Shown here piece by piece: positions 1 through 12,553 of a stretch of DNA of 32,630 nucleotides (the stretch's first letter is position 1; each line of letters starts with the position of its first letter). The notes under the pieces are model-generated. The model was not told the origin of the DNA and did not search any database. It saw nothing but the letters and a program-made list of their open reading frames with translations. The position numbers were made by a program, and so were the translations under genes. This DNA comes from Alphaproteobacteria bacterium (GTDB taxonomy: Bacteria > Pseudomonadota > Alphaproteobacteria > MPNO01 > UBA2964), in the NCBI GenBank assembly GCA_009377375.1, contig WHUE01000002.1, forward strand, positions 1 through 32,630, given 5' to 3'.

Positions 1-3944
<3,944 letters not shown>

Positions 3945-3980
3945 GTCGGGCAACCGATCGATAGGAGGCGTGCAGCGCAA

Positions 3981-6041
3981 ATGACTGAAATAGCGCATAC
4001 CACTTTGCCTTTCGATGCTGCGGCGGCGCCCGTGCAGCCCGCCGTTCTGCTTGTCGACGATGACCGGCGAAATCTGTTCGCGGTGTCGGAGGTGCTGTCC
4101 GGGCTCGGCGCGGAGGTCGTTTGTGCGAGGTCGGGCAAGGAGGCGTTGCGACTGGTCCTGCGGCGCCAGTTCTGCGCGATCCTCATGGACGTGCGGATGC
4201 CGGAGATGAACGGCTATGAGACGGCAGAGATCATCCGGCAGCGCCAAAGGTCGCGGCGCATTCCGATCATTTTCCTGACCGCTTACGACAAGGACGAGGC
4301 CCACGTGTTCCGGGGATATTCCACCGGCGCCGTCGATTATGTCTTCAAGCCCGTCGAGCCCGTCATTCTGCGCGCCAAGGTTTCGGTGTTTATAGAGCTT
4401 CAGAAACAGGCGGACGAGATTCGGTTCAGGGCGGAGCAGGAAAGGCTGTTGCTGGAGGAGAACCTCCGCATCCGCGGCGAGCGCATGAATGCGGAGCACC
4501 AGCTGCGTTCGACGGAGAAGCGGGAGGCGACGATTATCCGGTCATTGCCCATCGCCGTTTACGAGGCCGAATGCGCGGAGCACGGCATGGTCCGCACCTT
4601 TCTGCACAATGACAGCGTCAAACGCCTGCTCGGCTTCGACAGCGCCGATTTCGTCAGCGATACGGGCCTGTGGTCCGGACGCATCCATCCGCAGGATCGG
4701 ACCGGTGTGCTGGAAGCGCTGACGGATCTCGCGCCGGGCGACAACTACGCGGTGGAATACCGCTGGCGCTGCTGCGACGACGTCCATCGATACTTTCTCG
4801 ACCAGGGGGTAGCGATGACGGCGGAGGGCTCGGATCGCCTGCGCATCTTTGGGACCATGTTCGATGTAAACGACCGGCGCACGCTTGAGCAGCAACTGGT
4901 GCATGCCCAGAAGATGGACGCCGTCGGCAGGCTTACGGGCGGGATAGCCCACGACTTCAACAATATGCTTATGGTAATTATCGGCAACCTTGACAGCCTG
5001 CGGCGGGCGAAGGGACTCGAAACCCGGACGGCACGTCGAGTGGAGCATGCGCTCCAGGGCGCGCTGCATTGCCGCGACATGACGAAGCGCTTGCTCGGAT
5101 TCTCCCGGCAGCAGAGCCTGTCTCCGAAATTCATGGATCTCACCGCGCTCATCCACAGCCTCGGCGATCTGCTGACGCGCACGCTGGGGGAGCGCATCGA
5201 AATCCGAAAGAAGCTAGCGGCGGATTTGTGGCAGGTCTATGTCGATCAGGGGCAGATCGAGGCGGCGCTCCTCAACCTCCTTGTCAATGCGCGGGATGCA
5301 ATGCCCGGCGGCGGTCGTGTCTCGCTCACGACGGCCAATGTCGAGATTTGCAAGCACCCATCGCGTCGTCCGACCGATCTTCCCGTCGGCCATTACGTCA
5401 TGCTCGAAATCGCGGACAATGGCATCGGTATGCCCGAGGAAGTCCTGAAGCGCGCGGGGGAGGCGTTCTTCACGACCAAGGCGAAGGGGCACGGCACCGG
5501 GCTGGGCCTCAGTACGATCCATGGCTTCGTCAAGCAGTCGCGCGGCAGCCTCGAGATCGACAGCACCGTCGGCAGGGGGACGGCAGTCCGCATTTTCCTG
5601 CCGCGCTACGAACGAGCCGTACCTCGACCGACTGACGATGCCGCCCGCAGCGAGCCTGCCGAATTGCCATGCGCCCGCGACCATGAGGTCGTGCTCGTCG
5701 TCGAGGATGAGGACGCAGTGAGGCAGACCGCCGTCAACGTTCTGCGCGAACTTGGCTACAGGGTCATAGAAGCGGCGAATGCGGCCGCTGCTCGCGAGGC
5801 GCTGGAGCACGCCGAGGACGTGCGGCTTCTATTCACCGATATCATCATGCCCGGCGCAATCAACGGGTATCAACTTGCGATTGAGGCGCAGCATCGGCAA
5901 CCCGAGCTCAGCGTGCTTTTTACGTCGGGGTACGGCGGCGACGTTATTGCGGAGATCGGCGAGGATAACCTGGAGCCCTTTCTCCGCAAGCCATACCGCG
6001 ACTTCGAACTTGCCCGTGCCGTTCGTAACGCCCTCGGCTGA
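3981..6041 (+). CDS. Hybrid sensor histidine kinase with N- and C-terminal receivers (REC-PAS-HisKA-HATPase-REC)
   Basis: This is a 686-aa two-component protein. An N-terminal receiver (about residues 18-130; LLVDDD, phospho-Asp 70 in [22 protein letters not shown]) is followed by a short coiled coil and a PAS-like sensor (about 172-300). HisKA carries the acceptor His 324 in [11 protein letters not shown]. The HATPase (about 420-545) has [21 protein letters not shown] and GTGLGLS. A C-terminal receiver (about 570-685) has Asp 620 in [15 protein letters not shown] and KPYR. There are no membrane segments, so it is probably soluble. The ATG at 3981 has AGGAGG at 3963-3968, 12 bases upstream. 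It starts 36 bp after the multi-HAMP kinase. The N-terminal receiver could be the phospho-acceptor for that kinase, giving a relay; this is inferred from order only. Confidence 0.95.
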   Translation: MTEIAHTTLPFDAAAAPVQPAVLLVDDDRRNLFAVSEVLSGLGAEVVCARSGKEALRLVLRRQFCAILMDVRMPEMNGYETAEIIRQRQRSRRIPIIFLTAYDKDEAHVFRGYSTGAVDYVFKPVEPVILRAKVSVFIELQKQADEIRFRAEQERLLLEENLRIRGERMNAEHQLRSTEKREATIIRSLPIAVYEAECAEHGMVRTFLHNDSVKRLLGFDSADFVSDTGLWSGRIHPQDRTGVLEALTDLAPGDNYAVEYRWRCCDDVHRYFLDQGVAMTAEGSDRLRIFGTMFDVNDRRTLEQQLVHAQKMDAVGRLTGGIAHDFNNMLMVIIGNLDSLRRAKGLETRTARRVEHALQGALHCRDMTKRLLGFSRQQSLSPKFMDLTALIHSLGDLLTRTLGERIEIRKKLAADLWQVYVDQGQIEAALLNLLVNARDAMPGGGRVSLTTANVEICKHPSRRPTDLPVGHYVMLEIADNGIGMPEEVLKRAGEAFFTTKAKGHGTGLGLSTIHGFVKQSRGSLEIDSTVGRGTAVRIFLPRYERAVPRPTDDAARSEPAELPCARDHEVVLVVEDEDAVRQTAVNVLRELGYRVIEAANAAAAREALEHAEDVRLLFTDIIMPGAINGYQLAIEAQHRQPELSVLFTSGYGGDVIAEIGEDNLEPFLRKPYRDFELARAVRNALG

Positions 6042-6119
6042 CGGTTCTCTTCTATGCCGATGCGCCGGATGCACTTCGCAAGGCGCTGCACGATTAACCT
6101 GCGGCTTGCTGCGCTGGGC

Positions 6120-6346
6120 GTGGAGGAGGCGAAGCACGCAAGCGTCGTCCCGAGCTCAGGGTACTTTACACTTCCGGCTTCTCGGACGCGTTGGCGGACA
6201 CAGGACATCGTGGCCGAAGGGAGGCGCTCCTCACCAAGCCTTATCGCCGGCGGGAGTTGGCCGAGAAGCTCAGCGAGTTGCTGACGCGAGACTCGGAAGG
6301 CACCAGCGGGGACACACCAGACTTAGGGCTTGCCCGGCTTGGCTGA
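6120..6346 (+). pseudogene. Receiver-domain remnant (C-terminal half only)
   Basis: The reading frame ending in TGA at 6344-6346 encodes RRPELRVLYTSGFSD, then LLTKPYRRRELAEKLSELL. These match beta4, beta5 and helix 5 of a CheY-like receiver and resemble the end of the preceding kinase ([12 protein letters not shown] and [14 protein letters not shown]). The expected preceding helix residues (VEEAKHA) sit in another frame, and the Asp-containing half is absent. It is therefore a frameshifted leftover, probably of a duplicated receiver, with no start codon or RBS of its own. Confidence 0.7.
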
Positions 6347-6542
6347 AATGACGGCGCTGTGAAGTTAGCCGCGTGGTGTTGATGGGGGATACCTACTGCC
6401 GCATCTTGACGATGAGGAACCCAAGTTGCCCACACAGGATCTAGGCACTGTATTACCGACCACGTGTTCGTCGAGCGTCCTTACTTTCCAAGTGCTCGGT
6501 CCCCGAAACCAACATTTGAGAGAAGTTGGTGGTCATCACTCG

Positions 6543-7265
6543 CTATCGGGCGCCGACGAGCTGCATCGAGAAGTGCTTCACCCATTCGCGGCTGAAGGTG
6601 CGTGGCTCGGCGCCGTCGCGCTTGATCGCCCTGCTCCAGCCACTGACCGTCTCCGCGTTCAGCTCCAGGTTCGGGAGCAGTTTTGCGATCGGAGGCGCCT
6701 TGCGGAACAGCCGGGTAGAGAATGCGATGTAGATCTTGGGCGTCGGGCCCTCGCACGCTGCCCGCGACCGCTCCAGGGCGCCCTCCTTCGACGGATCGGC
6801 CATTGCGTAGCAGTCCGGCCGGTGGGGCGGCATCTTCAGAGCGTGGAGATCGAACGCGCTGGTCGTCCAGTGCGGCGCATAGCAGTAGGTCAGGATCGGG
6901 CGCTTCGCCTTGATGTGCCGCTCCAGCCTCTCCCAGGCCTCGTTCTCCGGGCCGATCCGCATGTCGAACAGCGGCGCGTAGCCCAGGTCGCGCGCATGCG
7001 CGCGCTGGATCACCGTCGAGTGCCAGCCCTCTTGACCCAGCCAGAGCTCGCCAGCGCCGTCAACGTCGCTGTCGAACAGCTTCGCCACTTCGGCCTTCCC
7101 GAGGTCCGCGACGCTCTCCACGCCGTGCCGGTCATAAAAGTAGCCGGGGACGCAGAGCTGCTGGAAGCCGACATCCTCACGCAAGGCGGACGCCGCGTTG
7201 GTCCCCCGTATGTTTTCCAGTGGATCCCGTAGACTGACGGTCGACTCCGGCCGCTCCTGCGTCCG
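6543..7265 (-). pseudogene. 5'-truncated glycine betaine/proline-type ABC substrate-binding protein (OpuAC-like)
   Basis: The minus-strand frame encodes the C-terminal two thirds of an OpuAC/ProX-type periplasmic binding protein: GVESVADLGKAEVAKLFDSD, GELWLGQEGWHS, RARDLGYAPLFDMR-like text, and ILTYCYAPHWTTSAF, where the aromatic residues resemble a quaternary-amine binding site. It ends with REWVKHFSMQL before a TAG at 6543-6545. The first available starts (TTG at 7184 or upstream) give no signal peptide and omit the first lobe. The frame is closed by a stop at 7266-7268. No permease or ATPase partner is adjacent. Full-length family members have roughly 300 or more residues; this has about 213-240. 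The family call is fairly secure. Non-functionality is inferred from the missing N-terminus. Confidence 0.7.
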
Positions 7266-7560
7266 TCAGGCAGGAGGTCGGCCTCGTTGACTACACGACG
7301 TTCGCGGCCACTAATGGATTTATTGGGGTTTTCTCCTCAAGATTGCCCACCTCCTCGCCGCGCGCGGCGCGCTGAATAGGCAGCTCTTGGGGCGCAAAAG
7401 CGCTGTAGCCTGAATTTTGAGACTGGTGCGCATTGGCCTGACATGATTCTCATGGAGGCAGTTCCGTCCTGCCGGCGCGACTTGACGTGGCCTGGATAAG
7501 GTGGGAGCGTTCGACGTTACCTTGACCGCGTTTTACAGAAGCGCCTTGGGGGGAAGCGCC
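7266..7560. other. Intergenic region before the signal-less binding-protein pair
   Basis: I see no convincing gene here. It separates the truncated OpuAC-like gene from the next plus-strand gene and holds a 12-bp perfect palindrome of G and C (7357-7368). The breakpoint that removed the 5' part of the minus-strand gene should lie near its left edge, but no insertion-sequence ends were recognised. Confidence 0.4.
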
Positions 7561-8475
7561 ATGGCCAAGTTCATCATTCAGCCGCATGGCCGCCTGAACG
7601 ACTGGGTGGCCGACGAAAAGGGCTACTTCCGCGAGGAGGGGCTCGATTACGACCTCAACGTGGAGGCAAGCTACAGGAACGTTCCGCCACTGGCCGCAGC
7701 CGCTTCGGATGCGCCGATCGTAGACACCCTGTTCGGGGCTTTCGAACGCTATGCGGAGGGACACGGCCGGAAAGGCGGCGGGGACAGCGCCGGCGACGTG
7801 AGCTGCGCCTGCCACTGGACGGTGAACCAGTCGGCAAAGCTGCATGAAGGGACCATGTGGGGCAAGGCGTACAGCGTGTGCGACGCCGCCATCGTCGTTC
7901 CCGGCGAATCGGAGATCGGCGCCCCCGAGGATATGGCGGGAGTGGAGGTGGCAGTCGGTTATCACTCGGGCAGCCACTATTCCGCGCTGCAGGCGCTCGA
8001 GGTCTTTCTCGATCCCCAGGACATAGCGCTGAAATTCGTCGGCACGTCGTGGTCGCGTGTGGATGCCGCGCTGGCGCGCAGGATACCGGCGGTGAACGTG
8101 TGGGGTCCTCAGCTGTACCTGCTGGAACAGAAGGGTTTCCGGCGCATCCTCTCCACTACATTCATGATGGCCTTCATGTTTGCCGCGGATGTGGATTCGC
8201 AGGATGTCGAACGATATATGCGAGCGCTGGTTCGGGCTCAGGCCGACATCGACCTGGAGCCGGAAACGTACAAGCATTACTTTCTCAACGAGATTCCGGA
8301 ACGGTATCGCGACAGCGTCGATGTGCGCCGCTTCGGGACCGGCGAGCGCGTTGTGCCGCAGCCGTATACTCAGGCGATCTTCGAGCGCACCCAGAGCTGG
8401 ATGCATGAGCGGGGGCTGTTCGACGTCGGTCAGGAGACAGGTGGGTCCTACGCCGAGGCTGTGCACAGCGCATAG
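7561..8475 (+). CDS. Solute-binding-protein-like protein without signal peptide, copy 1
   Basis: This 304-aa protein resembles the NMT1/THI5/SsuA type II periplasmic-binding fold in its opening pattern (GRLNDWVADEKGYFREEGLD), the GYHSGSHYSALQALEVFL segment that suits a ligand-binding loop, and a late helical region. It begins directly with MAKFIIQPHG and has no signal peptide or lipobox, so it is predicted to be cytoplasmic. Conserved features shared with the next gene include a CAC motif in SCACHWTVNQ, GKAYSV, VNVWGPQ and FGTGERVV. The ATG at 7561 is chosen because it follows a purine-rich GGGGGGAAG and aligns with the copy 2 start; the frame is open further upstream to 7501. No ABC permease or ATPase is nearby. 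It may be an enzyme or ligand sensor built on a binding-protein fold. Exact function is unknown. Confidence 0.85.
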   Translation: MAKFIIQPHGRLNDWVADEKGYFREEGLDYDLNVEASYRNVPPLAAAASDAPIVDTLFGAFERYAEGHGRKGGGDSAGDVSCACHWTVNQSAKLHEGTMWGKAYSVCDAAIVVPGESEIGAPEDMAGVEVAVGYHSGSHYSALQALEVFLDPQDIALKFVGTSWSRVDAALARRIPAVNVWGPQLYLLEQKGFRRILSTTFMMAFMFAADVDSQDVERYMRALVRAQADIDLEPETYKHYFLNEIPERYRDSVDVRRFGTGERVVPQPYTQAIFERTQSWMHERGLFDVGQETGGSYAEAVHSA

Positions 8476-8561
8476 GGCCGGGAGACGTCCTGAATGCCGG
8501 CGGCGCGCAAGCCTTTCCGGACAAGAGGCCACGACGCCAATCCCCGCCGGCCCGGCCGCGC

Positions 8562-8590
8562 TTGACATCATCGGTCCCGGCTGAAATCGT
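8562..8590 (+). promoter_or_regulatory. Possible promoter upstream of copy 2
   Basis: TTGACA at 8562-8567, preceded by C as in many alphaproteobacterial -35 elements, is followed after 17 bp by a weak -10 (AATCGT, 8585-8590). It lies 48 bp before the ATG at 8638. The -35 is good and the -10 poor, so this is tentative. Confidence 0.3.
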
Positions 8591-8637
8591 TTTCACGGCT
8601 ATCGTAGCGACAATTGCCGAGCGAAGGAGGAGTCCCG

Positions 8638-9543
8638 ATGGCGAAGTTCAGGATCCAGCCGCACGGCCGCCTGCAGGAGTGGGTGGCGGACGAAATGGGC
8701 TACTTCCGCGATGAGGGCCTGGATTACGAGTTCAGTTCGGACGACCGCTCGGCAAATATCGTCAGCCCGGAGCAGATCAGGTCGGAAGGCCCGATAGATG
8801 ATGTGCTCTTCGGCGCGTTCGAAAGCTACCAGGCGGGGGGCGGCCGCAAAGGGGAGGACGCCGGAGATATCTCCTGCGCCTGTCATTGGACCGTGAACCA
8901 GGCTGCGAAGGTCGAGCAGGGGGTCATGTGGGGCAAGGCATACAGCGTGGGCGACGCGGCGATCCTGGTGGCTGGCGACTCCGACGTGAAGCATCCGTCG
9001 GACCTTGCCGGGCAAGAGGTCGCGGTCGGCTATCACTCGGGCAGCCATTACTCCGCGGTGCAGGCTCTCGAAGTCTTCCTGCCTCAGGAAGAAATCAGGC
9101 TCAAGTTCGGTGGCGCGCCCTGGTCGCGGGTGGATCTCGCGCTGGCGGGCAAAATCTCGGCGGTGAACGTCTGGGGCCCACAGCGCTACGTGCTCGAGCA
9201 GCAGGGCTTCCGTCGGGTCTGCGACACGACTTTCATGATGGGCTACATTTTCCCGGCGGGAACGAACCACGCCGCGATCGAGGCGTACATGAGGGCGCTG
9301 GAACGGGCGCAGATGGATATCGACCTCGAGCCGGAGCGGTACAAGCACCACTTCCTGAAGGAGATCCCGGAGCGATTCCACGACATGGTCGACACGCGCT
9401 GTTTCGGGACTGGCGAGCGCGTCGTCTTCCTGCCCTACACGCGGGAGATGTTCGAGACCACCCAGCGCTGGATGCATGAAAGAAAGCTGTTCGACGTGGG
9501 TCCGGAGGCGGGAGTGACGTACGAGAAGGCGGTCTTCGGCTGA
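8638..9543 (+). CDS. Solute-binding-protein-like protein without signal peptide, copy 2
   Basis: This 301-aa paralogue of the preceding gene aligns end to end and is identical at well over half of positions. It begins MAKFRIQPHGRLQEWVADE, again with no export signal. It retains SCACHWTVNQAAK, GKAYSV, VGYHSGSHYSAVQALEVF, AVNVWGPQRY and the C-terminal FGTGERVV and WMHERKLFDVG blocks. The first ATG at 8638 has a strong AAGGAGG (8624-8630), which decides the start. The 162-bp gap from copy 1 has its own possible promoter. Tandem duplication followed by divergence in the variable loop (residues about 34-60) suggests two related ligands or a heteromer; this is inference. It is probably not a classical ABC receptor, because there is neither an export signal nor transporter partners. 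Confidence 0.87.
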   Translation: MAKFRIQPHGRLQEWVADEMGYFRDEGLDYEFSSDDRSANIVSPEQIRSEGPIDDVLFGAFESYQAGGGRKGEDAGDISCACHWTVNQAAKVEQGVMWGKAYSVGDAAILVAGDSDVKHPSDLAGQEVAVGYHSGSHYSAVQALEVFLPQEEIRLKFGGAPWSRVDLALAGKISAVNVWGPQRYVLEQQGFRRVCDTTFMMGYIFPAGTNHAAIEAYMRALERAQMDIDLEPERYKHHFLKEIPERFHDMVDTRCFGTGERVVFLPYTREMFETTQRWMHERKLFDVGPEAGVTYEKAVFG

Positions 9544-10079
9544 CAGGCCGATTTCCGGTCATTGCACCGGGCCTCCGGGCCGGACGGTTCGGATGCCCGG
9601 ATGGAAGAAGGGCCCTGGAGAAGGTTGCACCGGTCCCTCTCCCTCCGCCAGACCTCCCCTCAAGATGTCTCTCAGGCGCATCTGGCCTCGTCCAGAGCGA
9701 ACGGAGGCGCCACGAGGCGGCCATTTCCGCGCCCGGGACCACAGAAGCGCCTGGAGTGAGTTGGAAACACGGCAGTTTTACCGGGGGGTAGAAACGCGAA
9801 TGCCCGCACCAGGGCTTCACCATCGTCGGCGGTGGCCTTCCCTGTAGCCGAGGATGTGGTGCCAGAGCGGCAGCGGCATAAAGTGGCGTCGGGCGACCCG
9901 GACTGGGCGCACCAGGGGGCCTTCCTGCGATAGCGGGTGTCGCTGGAGGTTGCGTCCGAATGGGCGCACCCGCGGGCTCTTGGTTTCGTTCTCCTGTTTC
10001 GTCTGCTTGCCCGGCTATGTCGCTCCGCATCTCAGGTGGTAAAGTCCGTGGCCTGAGTCTGCCGGACATCGACAGGTAG
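9544..10079. other. Intergenic region, no recognisable gene
   Basis: This 536-bp stretch separates copy 2 from the MFS gene. Open frames exist on both strands, but none shows a domain, a good RBS or non-repetitive composition. Short GC-rich self-complementary runs (about 9565-9585) follow the upstream gene and could slow transcription. I see no promoter that I would defend. Confidence 0.4.
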
Positions 10080-11297
10080 ATGGAACCGCGTGATCCGACT
10101 GCCGAGAACCAGACGGTGTCGTCCGGCGTGCCGTGGCGGGTCCAGATCGCTGTCTACGCTACGGGCGCATTCAGCCACAGCCTCAACACTATGGCGAATG
10201 TCGCAATTCCGCTCTGGATCGTGGCGCTCGACACGCCTCCGGCACTCGTCGGGCTGACGCTCGGCGCGCGCTACATCCTTCTCGTCGTGCTGTCGATTCA
10301 TGGCGGCGCCCTGATGGACCGAATGGGTGTCCGGCGGACGATGATCGTGCTCGGGATCGCCGGTGTCGTGCTTCACATGGCCTATCCCCTGCTTCCCTGG
10401 TTGGGCCCCCTGATCCTGCTGCAGGCGGCGGCCGGATTTGCAGGAGCGGCGGGCTGGCTCGGAAGCCAGGTTTTCATCGGGCAATACATGAAGGGCAGCG
10501 CGACCTATACCGGCCGGCTCTCCTTCTCTCTGCGCGTATGCGCGCTAATCGGACCGCCGGTCGTCGGCATCGCCTGGGACGAAACAGGTCCGTGGGGCGC
10601 GTTCGCGGTACTCGCACTGTGGGCGGCCGCGGGCTTGCTGGCTGCCATTGCGCTGCCGCGAGATCCGGCGCTTGCCGCCCGCGGCCGGGCATCGGATATT
10701 CTGCCGCGGTGGCGCGACTATGCCGATGCGATGCGGCTCCTTCTCGTTCCCGCCATCGCGTTAGTCGTCGCTGTGACTGTAATTCGGCACTCGGCGGTCG
10801 CAGTGCAGCAGTCGTTTTACGTGGTGTGGCTCGACCAGATCGGTACGTCAGGCGTGCGCATCGGCCTGCTGATGTCCGCATGGGCGATACTGGGCAGCAT
10901 CGCTTCCCTGACCGCCGGCAGGCTTGCTCGCTTGTTCGCCGATCACTGGTTGGTGATCTTCACGGTGACGGCGCAGATCGTGCTGATCTCCGCGACGCCT
11001 CTCCTGCCGAACTACGGCGCGTTGCTGGTCGCCATGGCGCTTTACGGTGGCATGATGGGTGTAAGCCAGCCGTTGATGATCTCGTTAATGACCCGGCGCA
11101 CCGAGAAGGGCCACCAGGGCAAGAGCGCGGGGCTCAGAGCGACCGCAAACCAAGTTGCGTCGGCGATCATGCCGCTGGTGATGGGTCTGATCGCGGCCGC
11201 TGCCGGGCTGGAAGCAAGCTTTTACATTGTGGGTGCAGCGCTGCTGGCAGCGATGGTGCTGGTCACGGTCATGCTGCTGCGCAACCGCGCCCCCTGA
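10080..11297 (+). CDS. Major facilitator superfamily transporter
   Basis: This 405-aa integral membrane protein has about twelve hydrophobic segments. The region after TM2 (GGALMDRMGVRRTMIVLG) matches the MFS loop 2-3 signature G-x-L-x-D-R-x-G-x-R. A second equivalent (TAGRLARLFADHW) lies after TM8, as expected for the duplicated six-helix fold. A hydrophilic loop around residues 200-215 divides the halves. The substrate cannot be inferred; drug or metabolite efflux and carboxylate uptake are both possible. The ATG at 10080 has only a weak purine stretch (ACAGG) close upstream, so the start is less certain. It converges on the ornithine cyclodeaminase-family gene, with a possible hairpin between them. 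Confidence 0.9.
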   Translation: MEPRDPTAENQTVSSGVPWRVQIAVYATGAFSHSLNTMANVAIPLWIVALDTPPALVGLTLGARYILLVVLSIHGGALMDRMGVRRTMIVLGIAGVVLHMAYPLLPWLGPLILLQAAAGFAGAAGWLGSQVFIGQYMKGSATYTGRLSFSLRVCALIGPPVVGIAWDETGPWGAFAVLALWAAAGLLAAIALPRDPALAARGRASDILPRWRDYADAMRLLLVPAIALVVAVTVIRHSAVAVQQSFYVVWLDQIGTSGVRIGLLMSAWAILGSIASLTAGRLARLFADHWLVIFTVTAQIVLISATPLLPNYGALLVAMALYGGMMGVSQPLMISLMTRRTEKGHQGKSAGLRATANQVASAIMPLVMGLIAAAAGLEASFYIVGAALLAAMVLVTVMLLRNRAP

Positions 11298-11334
11298 GCC
11301 GCAGGCCGACGCACGTGCCGGGACGGCGCGGCTC
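11296..11334. terminator. Possible bidirectional hairpin between convergent genes
   Basis: GAGCCGC (11296-11302) and GCGGCTC (11328-11334) form a 7-bp stem with a long GC-rich loop, right after the MFS stop and 20 bp before the 3' end of the convergent gene. There is no T tract, so intrinsic termination is uncertain. Confidence 0.35.
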
Positions 11335-11353
11335 CGGGAGAGGCGGAGATGCG

Positions 11354-12397
11354 CTAGATCTCCGTTCCTATCCCGTTTGCCTTCGCGATGTTGTGAGCAA
11401 GGTTCGCCAGCGCCATGAACCCGACTCCCTGATCGGAATTTTGCTTGAACAGGGTGATCTGTCTGGCTGACGAACGGCCCTCTGCACGGCCGGTCAGCAG
11501 CTCACCCATCTCCAGGATGTCGTCCCAGGATGTGATGCCTTTTGCCACGGGCTCGCACAGATCCCCGTGCTCCTCGATAATGGACTGCTCCCGTACGTTC
11601 ACCAGTATCAGCTCCGCACGGCGCACGACCTCATCGTCGATCTCGCGGCGCGGCGCGGCGAGACCGGCCTGCTCCTTGACCCCTTTGTTGGAATTGACGA
11701 TGGAGGTGATGTGCTGCCCCGGCTCCAGCCATTCGCCATAAAGCACGGGAATGTTGGCGTTGGTCGCGCAGCAGATCAGATCGGCGCCTTCTGCGACGGC
11801 CTCGGGGCGGTCTACGGCGCGAAGCTGGACGTCGACGAAGTTCTGCATCTGCTGCACGAACGCGGCGCGACTTTGCGGATTCCGGCTGTAGATGCGAACC
11901 TCCTCGATCGGGCGAATGCGGCACATCACGTCGAGATGCCGGCGCGCCTGAAGGCCCGTGCCATACAGACCAAGCACACGGCAGTTGTCGCGCGCGACCA
12001 GATCGGTTCCCACCGCGCTGGTGATTGGCGTCTCGGTACCATAGGTCTGTTCCGGCGTGTCGAACGGGAAGAGCGGCAGGGAGCCAACGATGATGGTCTT
12101 GAGGGCTGCCGTCTCGGTGTCATAGGCGACATAAACGCGCTTCCCGGCGCGGTCGTATTGCTGCGCATTGCCATTGAAGGTGAAGCGCTCGGCGTGGATG
12201 AACATGCCGGAGGTCTGCAAGGACGGGCAGCCGCCGGGATGAACGGTCACCCTGCGGTCCTCATGCTGTATGCGAACCTTCGGTGCGCTGAAGAAAGGCG
12301 CGTTTCCCTGGTCGGTGAAGCCTGAACGGACGGCGCCGATCGCATCCTCGATGGAGATAAGACCGGCCAGATCATCGGACTGTATGAGAAGCGTCAT
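11354..12397 (-). CDS. Ornithine cyclodeaminase/mu-crystallin family protein
   Basis: This 347-aa NAD(P)-dependent enzyme belongs to the OCD/mu-crystallin family. Members deaminate and cyclise ornithine or act as alanine, ketimine or related imino-acid dehydrogenases. The dinucleotide-binding motif GLYGTGLQAR is at residues 143-152, followed by RIYSRNPQSRAAF and a typical DLICCATNANIPV segment. The length fits the family. The lysine usually found near residue 70 in classical OCDs is not obvious here (MFIHAERF), so the substrate may not be ornithine. The ATG at 12397 is preceded on the minus strand by GGGAG, 8 bases upstream. It follows the LysR gene on the same strand after 156 bp and may be its target. 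The MFS gene converges on it. Confidence 0.9.
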   Translation of the reverse strand: MTLLIQSDDLAGLISIEDAIGAVRSGFTDQGNAPFFSAPKVRIQHEDRRVTVHPGGCPSLQTSGMFIHAERFTFNGNAQQYDRAGKRVYVAYDTETAALKTIIVGSLPLFPFDTPEQTYGTETPITSAVGTDLVARDNCRVLGLYGTGLQARRHLDVMCRIRPIEEVRIYSRNPQSRAAFVQQMQNFVDVQLRAVDRPEAVAEGADLICCATNANIPVLYGEWLEPGQHITSIVNSNKGVKEQAGLAAPRREIDDEVVRRAELILVNVREQSIIEEHGDLCEPVAKGITSWDDILEMGELLTGRAEGRSSARQITLFKQNSDQGVGFMALANLAHNIAKANGIGTEI

Positions 12398-12553
12398 AAA
12401 CCGACTCCCTGTGCGATTGCATCCACCTTACGACAGAACACCGCCGACGGCCGTCAGGTTCGGGCACGTTATCAGGGATCGTGTGCTGGGCAAATCGCGC
12501 GCCGCCCGGGAAGGGGGAATGGTCCTCTCGAATGGTCAACCCAGATCGTTCTC

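Noticed and set aside
6426-7232. A 268-codon plus-strand frame
   Set aside because: It overlaps the minus-strand OpuAC-like sequence, which has clear family motifs.
7182-7265. Possible transposase fragment fused to the truncated binding protein
   Set aside because: The short sequence was too brief to assign, and no terminal inverted repeats or target duplications were visible.
9544-10079. Small genes in the gap before the MFS gene
   Set aside because: Frames of about 60-85 codons have no RBS, domain or typical composition.
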